Assembly (NCBI RefSeq): GCF_923081025.1 | Contig: NZ_CAKLPZ010000001.1 | Span: 558,001-622,000 of the forward strand | Source: Neolewinella maritima | GTDB taxonomy: Bacteria > Bacteroidota > Bacteroidia > Chitinophagales > Saprospiraceae | Length of the DNA: 64,000 nucleotides | Direction of reading: 5' to 3' | Shown: positions 47,365 through 57,454 of the stretch, in pieces | How positions within the stretch are numbered: position 1 is the first letter of the stretch | How the letters are laid out: each line of letters opens with the position of its first letter | Position numbers and translations under genes: made by a program | The notes under the pieces: generated by a model | Databases searched by the model: none | Seen by the model: only the letters and a program-made list of their open reading frames with translations | Told to the model about the DNA's origin: nothing

Positions 47365-49497
47365 ATGGCTACGGATCTGAAATATACCCGCAACATCGGG
47401 ATTGCCGCGCACATCGATGCCGGCAAAACGACTACTACCGAGCGTATCCTTTACTACACGGGTATCTCGCACAAGATCGGTGAGGTACACGACGGCGCCG
47501 CTACCATGGACTGGATGGAGCAGGAGCAGGAGCGTGGTATCACCATCACCTCGGCCGCTACCCACACCAACTGGAAGTGGAGGGATCAGTCGTACGTATT
47601 CAATATCATCGATACGCCGGGTCACGTGGACTTCACCGTGGAGGTGAACCGTTCGCTACGTGTACTGGACGGTCTGGTCTTCCTGTTCTGCGCCGTATCC
47701 GGTGTAGAGCCTCAGTCGGAAACCAACTGGCGCCTCGCGGATAACTACAAGGTGCCCCGCATCGGATTCGTCAATAAGATGGACCGTTCGGGCGCTGACT
47801 TCTTCAGCGTCGTCAAAGACGTAGAGGAGAAGCTCGGCTCTAAGTCGATCCCCCTGCAGGTACCCATCGGTGCCGAGGAGCGCTTCAAGGGCGTAGTCGA
47901 CCTGATCACCATGCAGGCTATCGTATGGAATGAAGACGATCAGGGTATGACCTTCGAGGTCATCGAAACTCCTACCGAGCTTGTCGATACCGTCAACGAA
48001 TGGCGCGAGAAACTGCTCGAAGCCGTAGCAGAGTACGACGAATCATTGCTGGAGAAGTACTTCGAAGACCCCGAGAGTATCAGTGTCGAGGAAGTGCGTA
48101 AGGCTGTCCGTGACGCCGTCATGGACGCTGCCTTCGTACCCATGATGTGTGGTTCCGCCTTTAAGAACAAGGGCGTACAGGCCGTACTCGATGCGGTGTG
48201 TGCTTACTTGCCCAGCCCGCTCGACGTACCCGCTATCAAGGGTACCGACCCCGACGACGAGGAAAAGATTCTGGAGCGTAAGCCTTCGGTCGACGAGCCC
48301 TTCGCGGCCCTCGCCTTCAAGATTGCGACGGACCCCTTTGTAGGTCGCCTCGCCTTCATGCGCGTGTACTCGGGTCGTCTAGATGCCGGTTCGTACGTCA
48401 AGAACACCCGGAGCGACAACAAGGAGCGGATTAGCCGTCTCTACCAGATGCACGCCAATAAGCAGGAGAGCATCTCTAAGGTGGAAGCCGGTGACATCGC
48501 TGCTGCGGTTGGCTTCAAGGATATCCGTACCGGTGACACCCTGTGTGATGCCGACCACCCCATCGTGCTGGAATCGATGGTCTTCCCCGATCCCGTGATC
48601 GGAGTAGCCGTAGAGCCTAAGACACAGAAAGACATCGACAAGCTCGGTATGGCCCTGGCCAAACTGGCGGAGGAGGATCCAACCTTCCAGGTCAAGTACG
48701 ACGAAGACACTAACCAGACCGTCATTAGCGGAATGGGTGAGCTTCACCTCGAGATCATCGTAGACCGTCTGAAGCGGGAATTCAAAGTGGAAGCCAACGT
48801 GGGTGCGCCCCAGGTGAATTATAAAGAGGCCCTGTTCAACATGGTCACCCACCGCGAGCGGCTCAAGAAGCAGTCGGGTGGTTCTGGTCTCTTTGCTGAC
48901 ATGAGCTTCGACCTCGGCCCCGCCGACGAGGAGTTCCTGGAAAGCGAAGACTTCAAGAGCGGTAAGGAGAATCTGCAGTTCGTTTGGGACATCGTAGGTG
49001 GCTCGATCGACAAGAACTACCAGAAGCCCATCCGTGATGGATTCAAGTCGATGATGAAGAACGGCATCCTGGCCGGCTACAACATCGATAGCATGAAGGT
49101 GCGGATCTTCGATGGTGCCATGCACTCAGTCGACTCCAAGCCCATCGCTTTCGAGCTTTGTGCCAAGGAGGGATTCCGGGAAGCTGCCAAGCAGGCCCAG
49201 CCCAAGTTGCTCGAACCCATCATGAATGTGGTCATCACCAGCCCGGAGGAATACACCGGTAACGTGATCGGTGACCTCAACCGCCGTCGTGGTCTGCCCA
49301 AGGGGCAGCAGCCCGTCTCCGGTGGTGCGGTAAAGATCACGGCTGACGTACCCCTGAGCGAGATGTTCGGCTACGTTACCGATCTGCGTACCATCACTTC
49401 TGGCCGTGCCAGCTCGAACATGACCTTCAGTCACTACAACGAGGCCCCCTCGGGCATCGCCAAGGAAATCATCGAAAAGGCCCGCGGAGAGGCTTAA
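47365..49497 (+). CDS. fusA: Elongation factor G
   Basis: This 710-residue translational GTPase has [13 protein letters not shown] (G1), [12 protein letters not shown] (G2), [13 protein letters not shown] (G3) and NKMDRSG (G4), then domains II-V ending in the [15 protein letters not shown] segment. It drives tRNA-mRNA translocation on the ribosome. It is followed by a strong hairpin at 49505 and then by rpsJ. Confidence 0.98.
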   Translation: MATDLKYTRNIGIAAHIDAGKTTTTERILYYTGISHKIGEVHDGAATMDWMEQEQERGITITSAATHTNWKWRDQSYVFNIIDTPGHVDFTVEVNRSLRVLDGLVFLFCAVSGVEPQSETNWRLADNYKVPRIGFVNKMDRSGADFFSVVKDVEEKLGSKSIPLQVPIGAEERFKGVVDLITMQAIVWNEDDQGMTFEVIETPTELVDTVNEWREKLLEAVAEYDESLLEKYFEDPESISVEEVRKAVRDAVMDAAFVPMMCGSAFKNKGVQAVLDAVCAYLPSPLDVPAIKGTDPDDEEKILERKPSVDEPFAALAFKIATDPFVGRLAFMRVYSGRLDAGSYVKNTRSDNKERISRLYQMHANKQESISKVEAGDIAAAVGFKDIRTGDTLCDADHPIVLESMVFPDPVIGVAVEPKTQKDIDKLGMALAKLAEEDPTFQVKYDEDTNQTVISGMGELHLEIIVDRLKREFKVEANVGAPQVNYKEALFNMVTHRERLKKQSGGSGLFADMSFDLGPADEEFLESEDFKSGKENLQFVWDIVGGSIDKNYQKPIRDGFKSMMKNGILAGYNIDSMKVRIFDGAMHSVDSKPIAFELCAKEGFREAAKQAQPKLLEPIMNVVITSPEEYTGNVIGDLNRRRGLPKGQQPVSGGAVKITADVPLSEMFGYVTDLRTITSGRASSNMTFSHYNEAPSGIAKEIIEKARGEA

Positions 49498-49504
49498 GCT
49501 TACG

Positions 49505-49538
49505 TACCCCCGGAGAGGATGCTCTCCGGGGTAATTTT
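49505..49538 (+). terminator. Terminator/attenuator between fusA and rpsJ
   Basis: TACCCCCGGAGAG (49505-49517) and CTCTCCGGGGTA (49522-49533) pair with one bulge, followed by ATTTT. It lies 15 bp before rpsJ, so it may attenuate rather than fully stop transcription. Confidence 0.75.
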
Positions 49539-49553
49539 GAAAACAAAACTGGC

Positions 49554-49862
49554 ATGAATCAGAAAATTCGCATTAAGCTGCGTTCTTACGATCACAACCT
49601 GGTGGATAAGTCTACCGAAAAGATCGTCAAGACCGTCAAGAACAGTGGGGCCATCGTTACCGGCCCGATTCCGCTGCCCACCGAGAAAGATATATACACC
49701 GTGCTGCGCTCGCCGCACGTGAATAAGAAATCCCGGGAGCAGTTTCAGTTGCGCACCCACAAGCGCCTGATCGAGATCTATACCCCCAACCAAAAGACGG
49801 TGGATGCCCTGGCTAAGCTAGAGCTACCGAGTGGTGTAGATATTCAGGTGAAGCTTACCTAA
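49554..49862 (+). CDS. rpsJ: 30S ribosomal protein S10
   Basis: This 102-residue protein starts [20 protein letters not shown] and contains the S10 loop [23 protein letters not shown]. It is part of the 30S head and, in other bacteria, of the NusB antitermination complex. A 129-bp gap with three hairpins separates it from rplC. Confidence 0.98.
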   Translation: MNQKIRIKLRSYDHNLVDKSTEKIVKTVKNSGAIVTGPIPLPTEKDIYTVLRSPHVNKKSREQFQLRTHKRLIEIYTPNQKTVDALAKLELPSGVDIQVKLT

Positions 49863-49884
49863 ACGGTACGGCACGCAACCCCCT

Positions 49885-49977
49885 CCACCGCTGGTGGATG
49901 AAACCTATTTAACAAACTGCTCCCATCCTGACCGGTCCGGGAGCATACCGCCCGCTCTCCTTTCGAGGGGAAGGCGG
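49885..49977 (+). ncRNA. Candidate structured leader with three tandem hairpins before rplC
   Basis: Three stems lie between rpsJ and rplC: CCACC/GGTGG (49885-49897), GCTCCC/GGGAGC with inner GACCGGTC (49919-49944), and CCGCC/GGCGG enclosing CTCC/GGGG (49948-49977). The rpsJ-rplC gap is unusually long for an S10 operon, so this may be a ribosomal-protein autoregulatory leader. This is inference. Confidence 0.4.
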
Positions 49978-49991
49978 CAAAATTTAGACCG

Positions 49992-50612
49992 ATGAACGGT
50001 ATAATTGGTAAGAAAGTCGGGATGACCTCCATCTTCGACGACGCAGGCCGCAACGTAGCCTGTACGGTGGTCGAAGCCGGCCCCTGTGTAGTTACGCAGG
50101 TGAAAACGGACGATACCGACCAGTATAACTCCCTCCAGCTCGCCTACGGCGACAAGAAGGAAAAGAGCAGCACCAAGCAGCTCGTAGGCCACTTCAGTGC
50201 GGCCGGCACCGGACCTAAGTCCGACGTCGTGGAGTTCCGCGACATGAACCTCACCAAAGCACTGGGCGAGACCGTTACCGTAGACGAAGTATTCACCGAG
50301 GGCGACAAGATCGCCGCCGTGGGTACCAGTAAGGGTAAGGGCTTCCAGGGTGTCGTCAAGCGGCACAACTTCCGTGGTGTGAACGACGCGACCCACGGTC
50401 AGCACAACCGGCAGCGCGCTCCGGGTTCGATCGGTGCGGCTAGCTATCCTGCCCGGGTATTCAAGGGCATGCGGATGGCCGGACGTGATGGCGGCGGACG
50501 GGTAACCGTCAAGAACCTGCGCGTACTCAAGGTATTCCCCGAGCGTAACCTCATCCTCGTCAAAGGTGCCATTCCCGGCCCCAAGGGCGGCACTGTAATC
50601 CTCCACAAGTAA
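49992..50612 (+). CDS. rplC: 50S ribosomal protein L3
   Basis: This 206-residue protein starts [17 protein letters not shown]. The long central loop [21 protein letters not shown], reaching toward the peptidyl transferase centre, is intact (key residues His/Gln/Arg). It assembles early on 23S rRNA domain VI. rplD follows after 26 bp. Confidence 0.98.
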   Translation: MNGIIGKKVGMTSIFDDAGRNVACTVVEAGPCVVTQVKTDDTDQYNSLQLAYGDKKEKSSTKQLVGHFSAAGTGPKSDVVEFRDMNLTKALGETVTVDEVFTEGDKIAAVGTSKGKGFQGVVKRHNFRGVNDATHGQHNRQRAPGSIGAASYPARVFKGMRMAGRDGGGRVTVKNLRVLKVFPERNLILVKGAIPGPKGGTVILHK

Positions 50613-50638
50613 GGCTCCCGCCTCTAAAACGAATAGAA

Positions 50639-51292
50639 ATGAAACTACAAGTTTATAGCGCAACGGGTGCCGATACTGGCCGCGAGGTCGAACTACCTGA
50701 GAACGTGTTCGGTGTAGAACCGAACGAGCACGCCGTATACCTCGCCGTTAAGGCGTACCTCGCCGCACAGCGTCAGGGTACCCATAAGACGAAGGAGCGC
50801 GGTGAGATCGCCGGATCGACCAAGAAGCTACACAAGCAGAAGGGTACCGGTGGATCGCGTAAGGGTGACATCAAGAACCCACTTTTCCGCAGTGGTGGCC
50901 GCATCTTCGGTCCCCGCCCCCGCTCGTATGGCATCAAGCTGAACAAGAAAGTGAAGCAGAACGCCCGTGCGTCTGCCTTTTCTACTAAAGCAGCCGAGGG
51001 CAAGATCAAGCTGGTGGAGGACCTCCGGTTCGATGCACCAAAGACCAAGGACTTCATCAACTTCCTGAATGGTGTGAAAGCCAATGAGGGTAAAGTGCTA
51101 CTGATCACCGCAGAAAATGAAGCTAACGTCTACCGCAGTGGCCGCAACCTGCCCAACAGTACGGTACTGAGTGTCGGTACGGTAAATACGTATGAAATCA
51201 TGCGCGCAGGTACCATTCTGGTAGCTGAGGGCGCCATTGAAAAACTCAAGGAGCAGTTCGCTGCCCCCGCAACCGCTACTACCCATGAATAA
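50639..51292 (+). CDS. rplD: 50S ribosomal protein L4
   Basis: This 217-residue protein has the extended loop (KKLHKQKGTGGSRKGDIKNP, then GGRIFGPRPRSYGIKLNKK) that lines the exit tunnel. In E. coli L4 also represses the S10 operon. Its stop overlaps the rplW start by 8 bp, suggesting translational coupling. Confidence 0.98.
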   Translation: MKLQVYSATGADTGREVELPENVFGVEPNEHAVYLAVKAYLAAQRQGTHKTKERGEIAGSTKKLHKQKGTGGSRKGDIKNPLFRSGGRIFGPRPRSYGIKLNKKVKQNARASAFSTKAAEGKIKLVEDLRFDAPKTKDFINFLNGVKANEGKVLLITAENEANVYRSGRNLPNSTVLSVGTVNTYEIMRAGTILVAEGAIEKLKEQFAAPATATTHE

Positions 51293-51581
51293 GCAGATCC
51301 TCCTGAAGTCAGTGGTGTCGGAAAAGGCCGAGCTACTCAGCGAAAACCATACGCAGTACACCTTCGTGGTGAACAAGGCTGCCAATAAGATCGAAGTCCG
51401 CAATGCAGTAGAAGCACGCTACGGGGTGACCGTAGACAGTGTCAATACGCTGACCATGCCGGGCAAGAGTAAGAACAGATCGACCAAGTCGGGCGTCATC
51501 CGCGGTCGGGTAGGTGGCTACAAGAAAGCCATCGTCACCTTGATCGAAGGAGACACCATCGACCTGTACAACGAATTATAA
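51285..51581 (+). CDS. rplW: 50S ribosomal protein L23
   Basis: ATG 51285 gives 98 residues beginning MNKQILLKSVVSEKAELLSE; the earlier in-frame ATG would lie inside rplD and is rejected. It forms part of the docking site for SRP and trigger factor at the tunnel exit. The C-terminal TKSGVIRGRVGGYKKAIV loop is intact. Confidence 0.97.
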   Translation: MNKQILLKSVVSEKAELLSENHTQYTFVVNKAANKIEVRNAVEARYGVTVDSVNTLTMPGKSKNRSTKSGVIRGRVGGYKKAIVTLIEGDTIDLYNEL

Positions 51582-51671
51582 CGAACCCCCGGTAGGTGGG
51601 GAGCAGCGGACCAGGGTCGATCTGGGGTACCGTCGTTTTGCTCCGAGATCTGCCGGACAATCAGTGCAATA

Positions 51672-52508
51672 ATGCCAATTAAGAAGTTTAAGCCCGTCTC
51701 GGCCGGTTCCCGCTTTCATGTAGGGAACAAGTTCACCGAGCTCACGGGAGACAAGCCGGAAAAGAGCCTGCTTGCGCCGATCAAGCGCACCGGCGGTCGT
51801 AACCGTACCGGTAAGATGACCGTACGCCAGCGCGGCGGTGGACATAAGCGTCGCTACCGTATCGTAGATTTTAAGCGGGAGAAGGACGGTATCCGTGCCG
51901 AGGTTAAGACCATCGAGTACGATCCGAACCGCACCGCATTCATCGCCCTGGTAGAATACACCGACGGAGAAAAGCGCTACATCATCGCCCCACAGGGACT
52001 CACCGTAGGCGACACGATCGTAAGCGGACCGGATGCTACGCCGGATGTAGGCAACTGCATGCTGCTGAGCGAAATCCCCCTGGGCTCTCAGATTCACGCC
52101 ATTGAGTTGCAGCCCGGAAAGGGAGCGGCCCTAGCTCGTTCAGCCGGTACCAACGGTACGCTGATGGGTAAGGAAGGCCGTTTTGTTTCGGTCAAGCTAC
52201 CCAGCGGTGAAGTTCGCCGTATTCTGAAGACGTGTCGTGCCGTAATGGGTGCTACGTCTAACCCCGATCACGCACTCACGGTAGCCGGTAAGGCTGGTCG
52301 TAGCCGCTGGCTCGGTCGCCGTCCCCGCGTACGTGGTGTAGCGATGAACCCCGTCGATCACCCCATGGGTGGTGGTGAAGGTCGCGCCTCCGGAGGTCAC
52401 CCCCGTTCACGCACGGGTATTATGGCGAAGGGACAAAAGACCCGTAACGTCAATAAGGCGAGTAACAAAATGATCATCACCCGTCGCAAGACGAAGAACA
52501 AGAAGTAA
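51672..52508 (+). CDS. rplB: 50S ribosomal protein L2
   Basis: This 278-residue protein has the L2 motifs [15 protein letters not shown], the core [15 protein letters not shown] and the C-terminal [21 protein letters not shown] that carries the conserved His near the peptidyl transferase centre. It is needed for subunit association. A 90-bp gap with predicted structure precedes it. Confidence 0.98.
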   Translation: MPIKKFKPVSAGSRFHVGNKFTELTGDKPEKSLLAPIKRTGGRNRTGKMTVRQRGGGHKRRYRIVDFKREKDGIRAEVKTIEYDPNRTAFIALVEYTDGEKRYIIAPQGLTVGDTIVSGPDATPDVGNCMLLSEIPLGSQIHAIELQPGKGAALARSAGTNGTLMGKEGRFVSVKLPSGEVRRILKTCRAVMGATSNPDHALTVAGKAGRSRWLGRRPRVRGVAMNPVDHPMGGGEGRASGGHPRSRTGIMAKGQKTRNVNKASNKMIITRRKTKNKK

Positions 52509-52511
52509 CTT

Positions 52512-52781
52512 ATGGCACGTTCGCTAAAGAAAGGACCCTACGTATTTCACAAGCTTTACGCTAAGCTCGAGAAAGCACAGGAGGGTGGTGGCCGCAAGGG
52601 CATGATCAAAACCTGGTCGCGCCCATCCATGATCGTACCCGACATGGTGGGTCTGACCATCGCCGTACACAACGGCAAAACACACGTACCCGTGTACGTC
52701 ACGGAGAACATGGTAGGTCACAAGCTCGGTGAGTTTGCCCCTACCCGTTCCTTCCGCGGCCACGGTGGCAAAAAGAAGTAG
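52512..52781 (+). CDS. rpsS: 30S ribosomal protein S19
   Basis: This 89-residue protein starts [15 protein letters not shown] and contains [24 protein letters not shown] and [10 protein letters not shown]. It binds the 30S head near S13. TAG is its stop. It starts 4 bp after the rplB stop, so the two are tightly coupled. Confidence 0.98.
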   Translation: MARSLKKGPYVFHKLYAKLEKAQEGGGRKGMIKTWSRPSMIVPDMVGLTIAVHNGKTHVPVYVTENMVGHKLGEFAPTRSFRGHGGKKK

Positions 52782-52823
52782 GGTAGGATAGTTCTGTAGT
52801 CTCAGCACTACAGTGAACTACCG
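52782..52823 (+). ncRNA. Hairpin between rpsS and rplV
   Basis: GGTAG (52782-52786) with AGTTC and GTAGT faces ACTAC, GAACT and ACC across a CTCAGC loop, forming a three-part stem in a 134-bp gap. It has no T run, so it looks more like a processing or regulatory structure than a terminator. Confidence 0.35.
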
Positions 52824-52915
52824 ATCTACAGCACTAAATCAGAGTGAAGGAAGAGTAGGTCCTCGTCAATCTCGGCCCGGCTTACTAACCCGTTCCCTCG
52901 TAATTTAATCCAATC

Positions 52916-53329
52916 ATGGAAGCAACAGCAAGTTTAAATAGCATTCCGATGTCGGTCCGCAAGATGCGGCTCGTCGTCGATCTGATCCGCGGCAAGCAAG
53001 TCGGTCAGGCTCTGGGTATTCTGGAGTACAGTAAGCAAGAAGCAGCCATCTGGCTCAAAAAGAACCTCCTCTCCGCCATCGCCAACTGGGAGTACAAGAC
53101 TGACGGTCTGGAGAGCGCGGACGAGTACGACCTGGTCATCAGTGAGATCTTTGCCGATGCAGGTGCGCAGATCAAGCGGTTCCGTCCGGCCCCTCACGGC
53201 CGCGCCCACCGTATCCGCAAGCACAGCTGCCACATTACCATCAAGGTGAGCAACACCAAGCCACTACCCAACCAGGGTAGCCAGGAACCCGTTGCAACTA
53301 CCACCGAAGCTCAAACCGTCCAAGCATAA
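52916..53329 (+). CDS. rplV: 50S ribosomal protein L22
   Basis: This 137-residue protein begins MEATASLNSIPMSVRKMRLV and contains the tunnel-lining beta-hairpin region (SEIFADAGAQIKRFRPAPHG, then RAHRIRKHSCHI). A Thr/Ala/Glu tail (QEPVATTTEAQTVQA) goes beyond the usual end. rpsC starts 6 bp after its stop. Confidence 0.97.
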   Translation: MEATASLNSIPMSVRKMRLVVDLIRGKQVGQALGILEYSKQEAAIWLKKNLLSAIANWEYKTDGLESADEYDLVISEIFADAGAQIKRFRPAPHGRAHRIRKHSCHITIKVSNTKPLPNQGSQEPVATTTEAQTVQA

Positions 53330-53335
53330 CACATC

Positions 53336-54094
53336 ATGGGTCAAAAGACAAATCCAATTGGTAACCGCCTAGGTTACATCCGTGGCTGGGACAGTAACTG
53401 GTTCGCCGACAAGGACTACGCCGCCAACGTCATCGAAGACGAGAAGCTGCGTAGCTACCTGGACACACGGATCAATAAGGGAGGCATCGCTCGTATCATC
53501 ATCGAACGTACGCTGAAGCGGGTCACCCTGACCATTCACACGTCCCGTCCTGGTATTATCATCGGTAAGGGAGGTAAGGAGATCGACCAAATCCGCGAGG
53601 AACTGCGTCGCCTGACCGATAAGGACGTGCAGATCAATATCATCGAGATCCGCAAGCCGGAAATGGATGCCAATATCGTAGCTGAGTCCGTCGCCAATCA
53701 GATCGAAGCGCGGATCAACTACCGTCGCGCCATCAAAACCAGCATCGCATCCACCATGCGGGCCGGAGCCGAAGGAATTAAGATCCGTATCTCGGGTCGT
53801 CTGAACGGATCCGATATGAGCCGTACCGAAGAGTACAAGGAAGGTCGTACCCCCTTGCATACCTTCCGGGCCGATATCGACTACGCACACAAGGAAGCGC
53901 ACACCGTATACGGCCGGATCGGCATTAAAGTGTGGCTCTGTAAGGGCGAAGTGCTCGGCAAGCGTGACCTCAACCCGAATGCAGGTCTGTCCACTAAGGG
54001 CGATCGCGATGACCGTGGAGGTCGTGGCGGACGTGACCGTGGAGATCGCAACGACCGGGGCAACCGCCGCGGTGGCGGTGGTGGACGGCGCTAG
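53336..54094 (+). CDS. rpsC: 30S ribosomal protein S3 with RG/D-rich tail
   Basis: This 252-residue protein has the KH domain ([20 protein letters not shown]) and the S3 C-domain ([17 protein letters not shown] sequence, then [14 protein letters not shown]). The last about 35 residues are a [20 protein letters not shown] tail absent from E. coli S3. S3 lines the mRNA entry channel, so the tail would lie near incoming mRNA. A terminator follows it. Confidence 0.97.
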   Translation: MGQKTNPIGNRLGYIRGWDSNWFADKDYAANVIEDEKLRSYLDTRINKGGIARIIIERTLKRVTLTIHTSRPGIIIGKGGKEIDQIREELRRLTDKDVQINIIEIRKPEMDANIVAESVANQIEARINYRRAIKTSIASTMRAGAEGIKIRISGRLNGSDMSRTEEYKEGRTPLHTFRADIDYAHKEAHTVYGRIGIKVWLCKGEVLGKRDLNPNAGLSTKGDRDDRGGRGGRDRGDRNDRGNRRGGGGGRR

Positions 54095-54229
54095 GCTGTC
54101 ACCCATTTCACTATAGTATACTACTACTGCCGGTTTCCTCGTGACCCGGCTACTGACTTAACCGCCTCCGGCGAGAATATCTGACCGGCTTTCATCAAGC
54201 AACCGCTTGCGCTGAAAACCTTCCCAAAG

Positions 54230-54277
54230 AAGCAGGGTAGTCCAGACCGCATAGTCTGGACTACGCTGCTTTATTTT
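54230..54277 (+). terminator. Intrinsic terminator after rpsC
   Basis: AAGCAG..GTAGTCCAGA (54230-54246) faces TCTGGACTAC..CTGCTT (54255-54271) and is followed by TATTTT. The stem is about 16 bp with a short internal loop, which is a strong intrinsic terminator in the middle of the ribosomal string. Confidence 0.8.
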
Positions 54278-54325
54278 GCTCGCAATAAAACGAGCGCTAT
54301 CCTTTCCCATGTGGGTGCAAAAGCG

Positions 54326-54333
54326 TACCTTTG
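54326..54333 (+). promoter_or_regulatory. Promoter -7 box for the rplP operon
   Basis: TACCTTTG at 54326-54333 matches the Bacteroidota -7 element exactly and lies 35 bp before rplP, after the terminator at 54230. Confidence 0.65.
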
Positions 54334-54368
54334 CCCCGCTCTAAGAGAGCCCTTCTAAATAGTCTAGC

Positions 54369-54788
54369 ATGTTACAGCCGAAAAGAACAAAATACCGTAA
54401 GCAGCAGAAAGGTCGCAACACCGGTCTGGCCGGACGGGGTAACTTGGTATCCTTCGGAACCTTTGGATTGAAGAGTCTCGATGCTGGTCGGATCACTAAC
54501 CGACAGATCGAAGCCGCTCGTATCGCTATGACGCGTCACATGAAGCGGGAAGGAAAGGTGTGGATCCGCATCTTCCCCGATAAGCCCATCACCAGCAAGC
54601 CCCTCGAAGTACGTATGGGTAAGGGTAAGGGTGCACTTGACCACTGGGTCGCACAGGTACAGCCCGGTCGCGTACTGTTCGAACTGGATGGCGTGACCCG
54701 CGAAGTAGCCGAAGAGGCCCTCCGCCTGGCAGCCCAGAAGTTGCCCGTACTGACCAAAACTATCACCCGCGTCGACTACCAGGGGTAA
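54369..54788 (+). CDS. rplP: 50S ribosomal protein L16
   Basis: This 139-residue protein has L16 sequence throughout ([17 protein letters not shown], then [20 protein letters not shown]). It completes the 50S A-site region and binds late in assembly. It is the first gene after the internal terminator and promoter, so it heads a separate transcript. Confidence 0.98.
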   Translation: MLQPKRTKYRKQQKGRNTGLAGRGNLVSFGTFGLKSLDAGRITNRQIEAARIAMTRHMKREGKVWIRIFPDKPITSKPLEVRMGKGKGALDHWVAQVQPGRVLFELDGVTREVAEEALRLAAQKLPVLTKTITRVDYQG

Positions 54789-54852
54789 CACGCACACAAA
54801 AACTACATCTCCCTCCCGCACTGCGGGGCCGTGGCGATACAATCAAGATCTG

Positions 54853-55113
54853 ATGGCGAGTAACAAAACCTTAGAGCTCCGGGATGTGTCGGATGCCGAT
54901 CTACAGGATCAGCTGAACGAAACCTCCACCAGCTTCGAAAAGATGCGGTTCGATCATACCGTGAACGGTATCGAGAATCCGCTTCAACTACGTACCGTGC
55001 GGCGTGATATCGCACGGATCAAAACAGAAATCCGTCGCCGTGAGCTAGCCGCACTACCCGCCGAAGCCCACGCAAAGCGGGATGACATCCGTCGCCGCCG
55101 CCGTAAAAAGTAA
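54853..55113 (+). CDS. rpmC: 50S ribosomal protein L29
   Basis: This 86-residue protein is helical with the L29 pattern [18 protein letters not shown], then [15 protein letters not shown]. It is longer than the usual 65-70 residues because of a C-terminal [22 protein letters not shown] basic tail (last residues Arg/Lys). rpsQ follows at once. Confidence 0.93.
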   Translation: MASNKTLELRDVSDADLQDQLNETSTSFEKMRFDHTVNGIENPLQLRTVRRDIARIKTEIRRRELAALPAEAHAKRDDIRRRRRKK

Positions 55114-55117
55114 GACC

Positions 55118-55750
55118 ATGAGCAACGAGGAAAAGAACACCCCGGAAAACGAACAGGCCCAGGAATCATCCGGAGGAGGGCTATTGGATAAGATCACCCA
55201 CGCGGTGGATGACGCCATCGATTCCGCTGCTGATGCCGTAGAAGGCGTAGTAGAATCAGCGGCTGGAGCGGCAGGATCCGTTAACGAGATCGTCAGCACC
55301 AAGGACGAGGAAGGTACTGACACACCACAGTCAGAAGAAAGCACCGCCGCACCTGCACCTAAGAAAGCGACGGAAACAGCCAAACCCAAGGCTGCTAAGG
55401 AAGAGAAAACTTCTACTGCTCCCGTAGCCGCTGCGGTCGCCGCTGCCCCCCGGGTAGTCGGAACGTACTCGGAAGCCGATACTGACAGTACCGCGAGCGA
55501 GCGCAATGAGCGTAAGACACGTGACGGGATCGTAGTGAGCAATAAGATGGATAAGACCATCAGCGTCAAGATCGAGCGTCGTCTACAGCACCCCATCTAC
55601 GGTAAGTTCGTAAAGAAGTCGAAGAAGCTAATCGCTCACGACGAGACCAACCAGTGCCAGATCGGTGATATCGTTCGCATCATGGAATGCCGTCCGCTGA
55701 GCCGTCGCAAGCGCTGGCGCCTCATCACCGTACTGGAGCAAGCCAAGTAA
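55118..55750 (+). CDS. rpsQ: 30S ribosomal protein S17 with long N-terminal extension
   Basis: The ATG at 55118 gives 210 residues, while S17 is usually about 85-90. The S17 domain occupies the C-terminal part, from [20 protein letters not shown] through [18 protein letters not shown]. The first about 125 residues are acidic and Ala/Glu-rich, with a helix-like [20 protein letters not shown] near 18-40 and a lysine/alanine linker ([15 protein letters not shown]). No stop or alternative start separates them; the rpmC stop at 55113 is 4 bp upstream. The extension should project from the 30S body or interact with another factor. Confidence 0.93.
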   Translation: MSNEEKNTPENEQAQESSGGGLLDKITHAVDDAIDSAADAVEGVVESAAGAAGSVNEIVSTKDEEGTDTPQSEESTAAPAPKKATETAKPKAAKEEKTSTAPVAAAVAAAPRVVGTYSEADTDSTASERNERKTRDGIVVSNKMDKTISVKIERRLQHPIYGKFVKKSKKLIAHDETNQCQIGDIVRIMECRPLSRRKRWRLITVLEQAK

Positions 55751-55781
55751 CCGAAGCGTAAAGCCTTAAAAGAAATTCATC

Positions 55782-56150
55782 ATGATCCAACAGGAATCAC
55801 GTTTGCGCGTAGCGGACAACAGCGGTGCTAAAGAAGTGCTCTGTATCCGTGTACTCGGTGGCTCGAAGCGGCGCTATGCGTCTATCGGTGACCAAATCGT
55901 CGTATCGGTAAAGGAAGCTTCACCCGGCGGCAACGTTAAGAAGGGCTCGGTCAGCAAAGCGGTAGTCGTGCGTACCAGGAAGGAAATCCGTCGGTCGGAC
56001 GGTTCCTACATTCGCTTTGACGACAATGCGGTAGTACTACTGAACGCTTCCCTCGAACCCCGTGGAACGCGCATCTTCGGCCCCGTGGCCCGTGAGCTAC
56101 GTGACCGCGATTACATGAAGATCGTATCCCTCGCCCCCGAGGTACTATAA
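55782..56150 (+). CDS. rplN: 50S ribosomal protein L14
   Basis: This 122-residue protein begins [20 protein letters not shown] and ends with [23 protein letters not shown]. It forms intersubunit bridges B5 and B8. It lies 31 bp after rpsQ and 11 bp before rplX. Confidence 0.98.
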   Translation: MIQQESRLRVADNSGAKEVLCIRVLGGSKRRYASIGDQIVVSVKEASPGGNVKKGSVSKAVVVRTRKEIRRSDGSYIRFDDNAVVLLNASLEPRGTRIFGPVARELRDRDYMKIVSLAPEVL

Positions 56151-56161
56151 ACACAGCAGCC

Positions 56162-56530
56162 ATGGCTAACAAGACCTACAAAGACAAGCAGCGCCGGCAC
56201 ATGCCGAAGCTCAAGATTAAGAAGGGCGATCGTGTCGTCGTGATCAGCGGTGCTCAACGAGATCGCACTACCGCCCGCGAGGTGCTGGAAGTATTTCCCG
56301 CCGAGAACCGTGCGCTGGTAGATGGCGTCAATATCCGCAAGAAGCATCAGAAGCCCACCGAGGAGGCTGCCGGTGGCATCGTAGATAAGGCCGCCCCCAT
56401 TCACATCAGCAACCTGATGCTGGTAGATCCCTCCGTTGACGAAGTCACCCCTACCCGGGTCGGCCGCAAAGCAGACGAGAATGGGAAGCTACAGCGCTAC
56501 GGGAAGCGGAACGATAATATCATAGCATAA
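56162..56530 (+). CDS. rplX: 50S ribosomal protein L24
   Basis: This 122-residue protein carries the KOW-type [19 protein letters not shown] and the segment [20 protein letters not shown]. It initiates assembly of the 50S subunit near the tunnel. Its TAA shares its last base with the rplE start, so the two are coupled. Confidence 0.97.
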   Translation: MANKTYKDKQRRHMPKLKIKKGDRVVVISGAQRDRTTAREVLEVFPAENRALVDGVNIRKKHQKPTEEAAGGIVDKAAPIHISNLMLVDPSVDEVTPTRVGRKADENGKLQRYGKRNDNIIA

Positions 56531-57096
56531 TGAGCTACACGCCAAGATTAAAGAAAAAGTACGACGAAGAGGTCCGCAGCAAGCTGCAGGAGCAATTCGG
56601 CTACAAGTCACCCATGGAGGTGCCCCGTCTACTGAAGATCGCGATGAACCAGGGTGTCGGTAAAGGCACGCAGGATCGTAAGCTGGTGGAGAATGCCGTC
56701 AAGGAAATGACCCTGGTCGCCGGCCAGCAAGCCGTCACTACCAAATCGAAGAAGTCGGTATCCAACTTCAAGCTGCGTGACGGTATGGCCATTGGTGCCA
56801 AGGTCACGCTGCGCCGGGAGAAGATGTACGACTTCCTGGATCGCCTCATCAGCACCGCCCTTCCCCGGGTGCGTGACTTTCGGGGCATCAGCGATAAGAG
56901 CTTCGACGGTCGTGGTAACTATACCATGGGCGTGACCGAGCAGATCATCTTCCCTGAGATCAGCCTGGATGATGTAGCCAATATCACCGGTTACGATATC
57001 ACCTTCGTGACCAGTGCCAAAACAGATGCCGAAGCACTTGCGCTGCTCAAAGCGCTCGGACTTCCCTTTAAGAACCAGACTAACACCAACGACTAA
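56530..57096 (+). CDS. rplE: 50S ribosomal protein L5
   Basis: This 188-residue protein has the L5 signature [21 protein letters not shown] segment and [19 protein letters not shown] loop. It binds 5S rRNA in the central protuberance. Its TAA stop overlaps the rpsN start by one base. Confidence 0.98.
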   Translation: MSYTPRLKKKYDEEVRSKLQEQFGYKSPMEVPRLLKIAMNQGVGKGTQDRKLVENAVKEMTLVAGQQAVTTKSKKSVSNFKLRDGMAIGAKVTLRREKMYDFLDRLISTALPRVRDFRGISDKSFDGRGNYTMGVTEQIIFPEISLDDVANITGYDITFVTSAKTDAEALALLKALGLPFKNQTNTND

Positions 57097-57365
57097 TGGC
57101 ACGTAAATCACTGATTGCCCGCGAACGCAAGCGGGAGCGCATGGTCGCTAAGTACGCCGAACGCCGCGCAGCACTGAAGGCTGCCGGAGACTGGGAAGCA
57201 CTAGATGCGCTGCCCCGCAACTCCAACCCCATCCGTCTACACAATCGCTGTGGGCTTACCGGTCGCCCAAAGGGCTACATGCGTAAGTTCGGTCTGTGTC
57301 GCGTGAAGTTCCGCGAAATGGCCCTGGATGGCAAAATCCCCGGTGTCCGCAAGGCATCCTGGTAA
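57096..57365 (+). CDS. rpsN: 30S ribosomal protein S14 (zinc-free type)
   Basis: This 89-residue protein is the long, C-minus S14 form, with [20 protein letters not shown] and [14 protein letters not shown]. Only two Cys remain at the positions of the zinc site, so it does not bind zinc as the short form does. It belongs to the 30S head. A structured 89-bp gap follows. Confidence 0.97.
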   Translation: MARKSLIARERKRERMVAKYAERRAALKAAGDWEALDALPRNSNPIRLHNRCGLTGRPKGYMRKFGLCRVKFREMALDGKIPGVRKASW

Positions 57366-57454
57366 CTCTACACTGAGCCTTCCAAATAGCGCTCAGCCTA
57401 TTTAACAGCCCCGGTAGTTCCACTAAGGAAAACCACGGGGCGCAATACTTTAAC

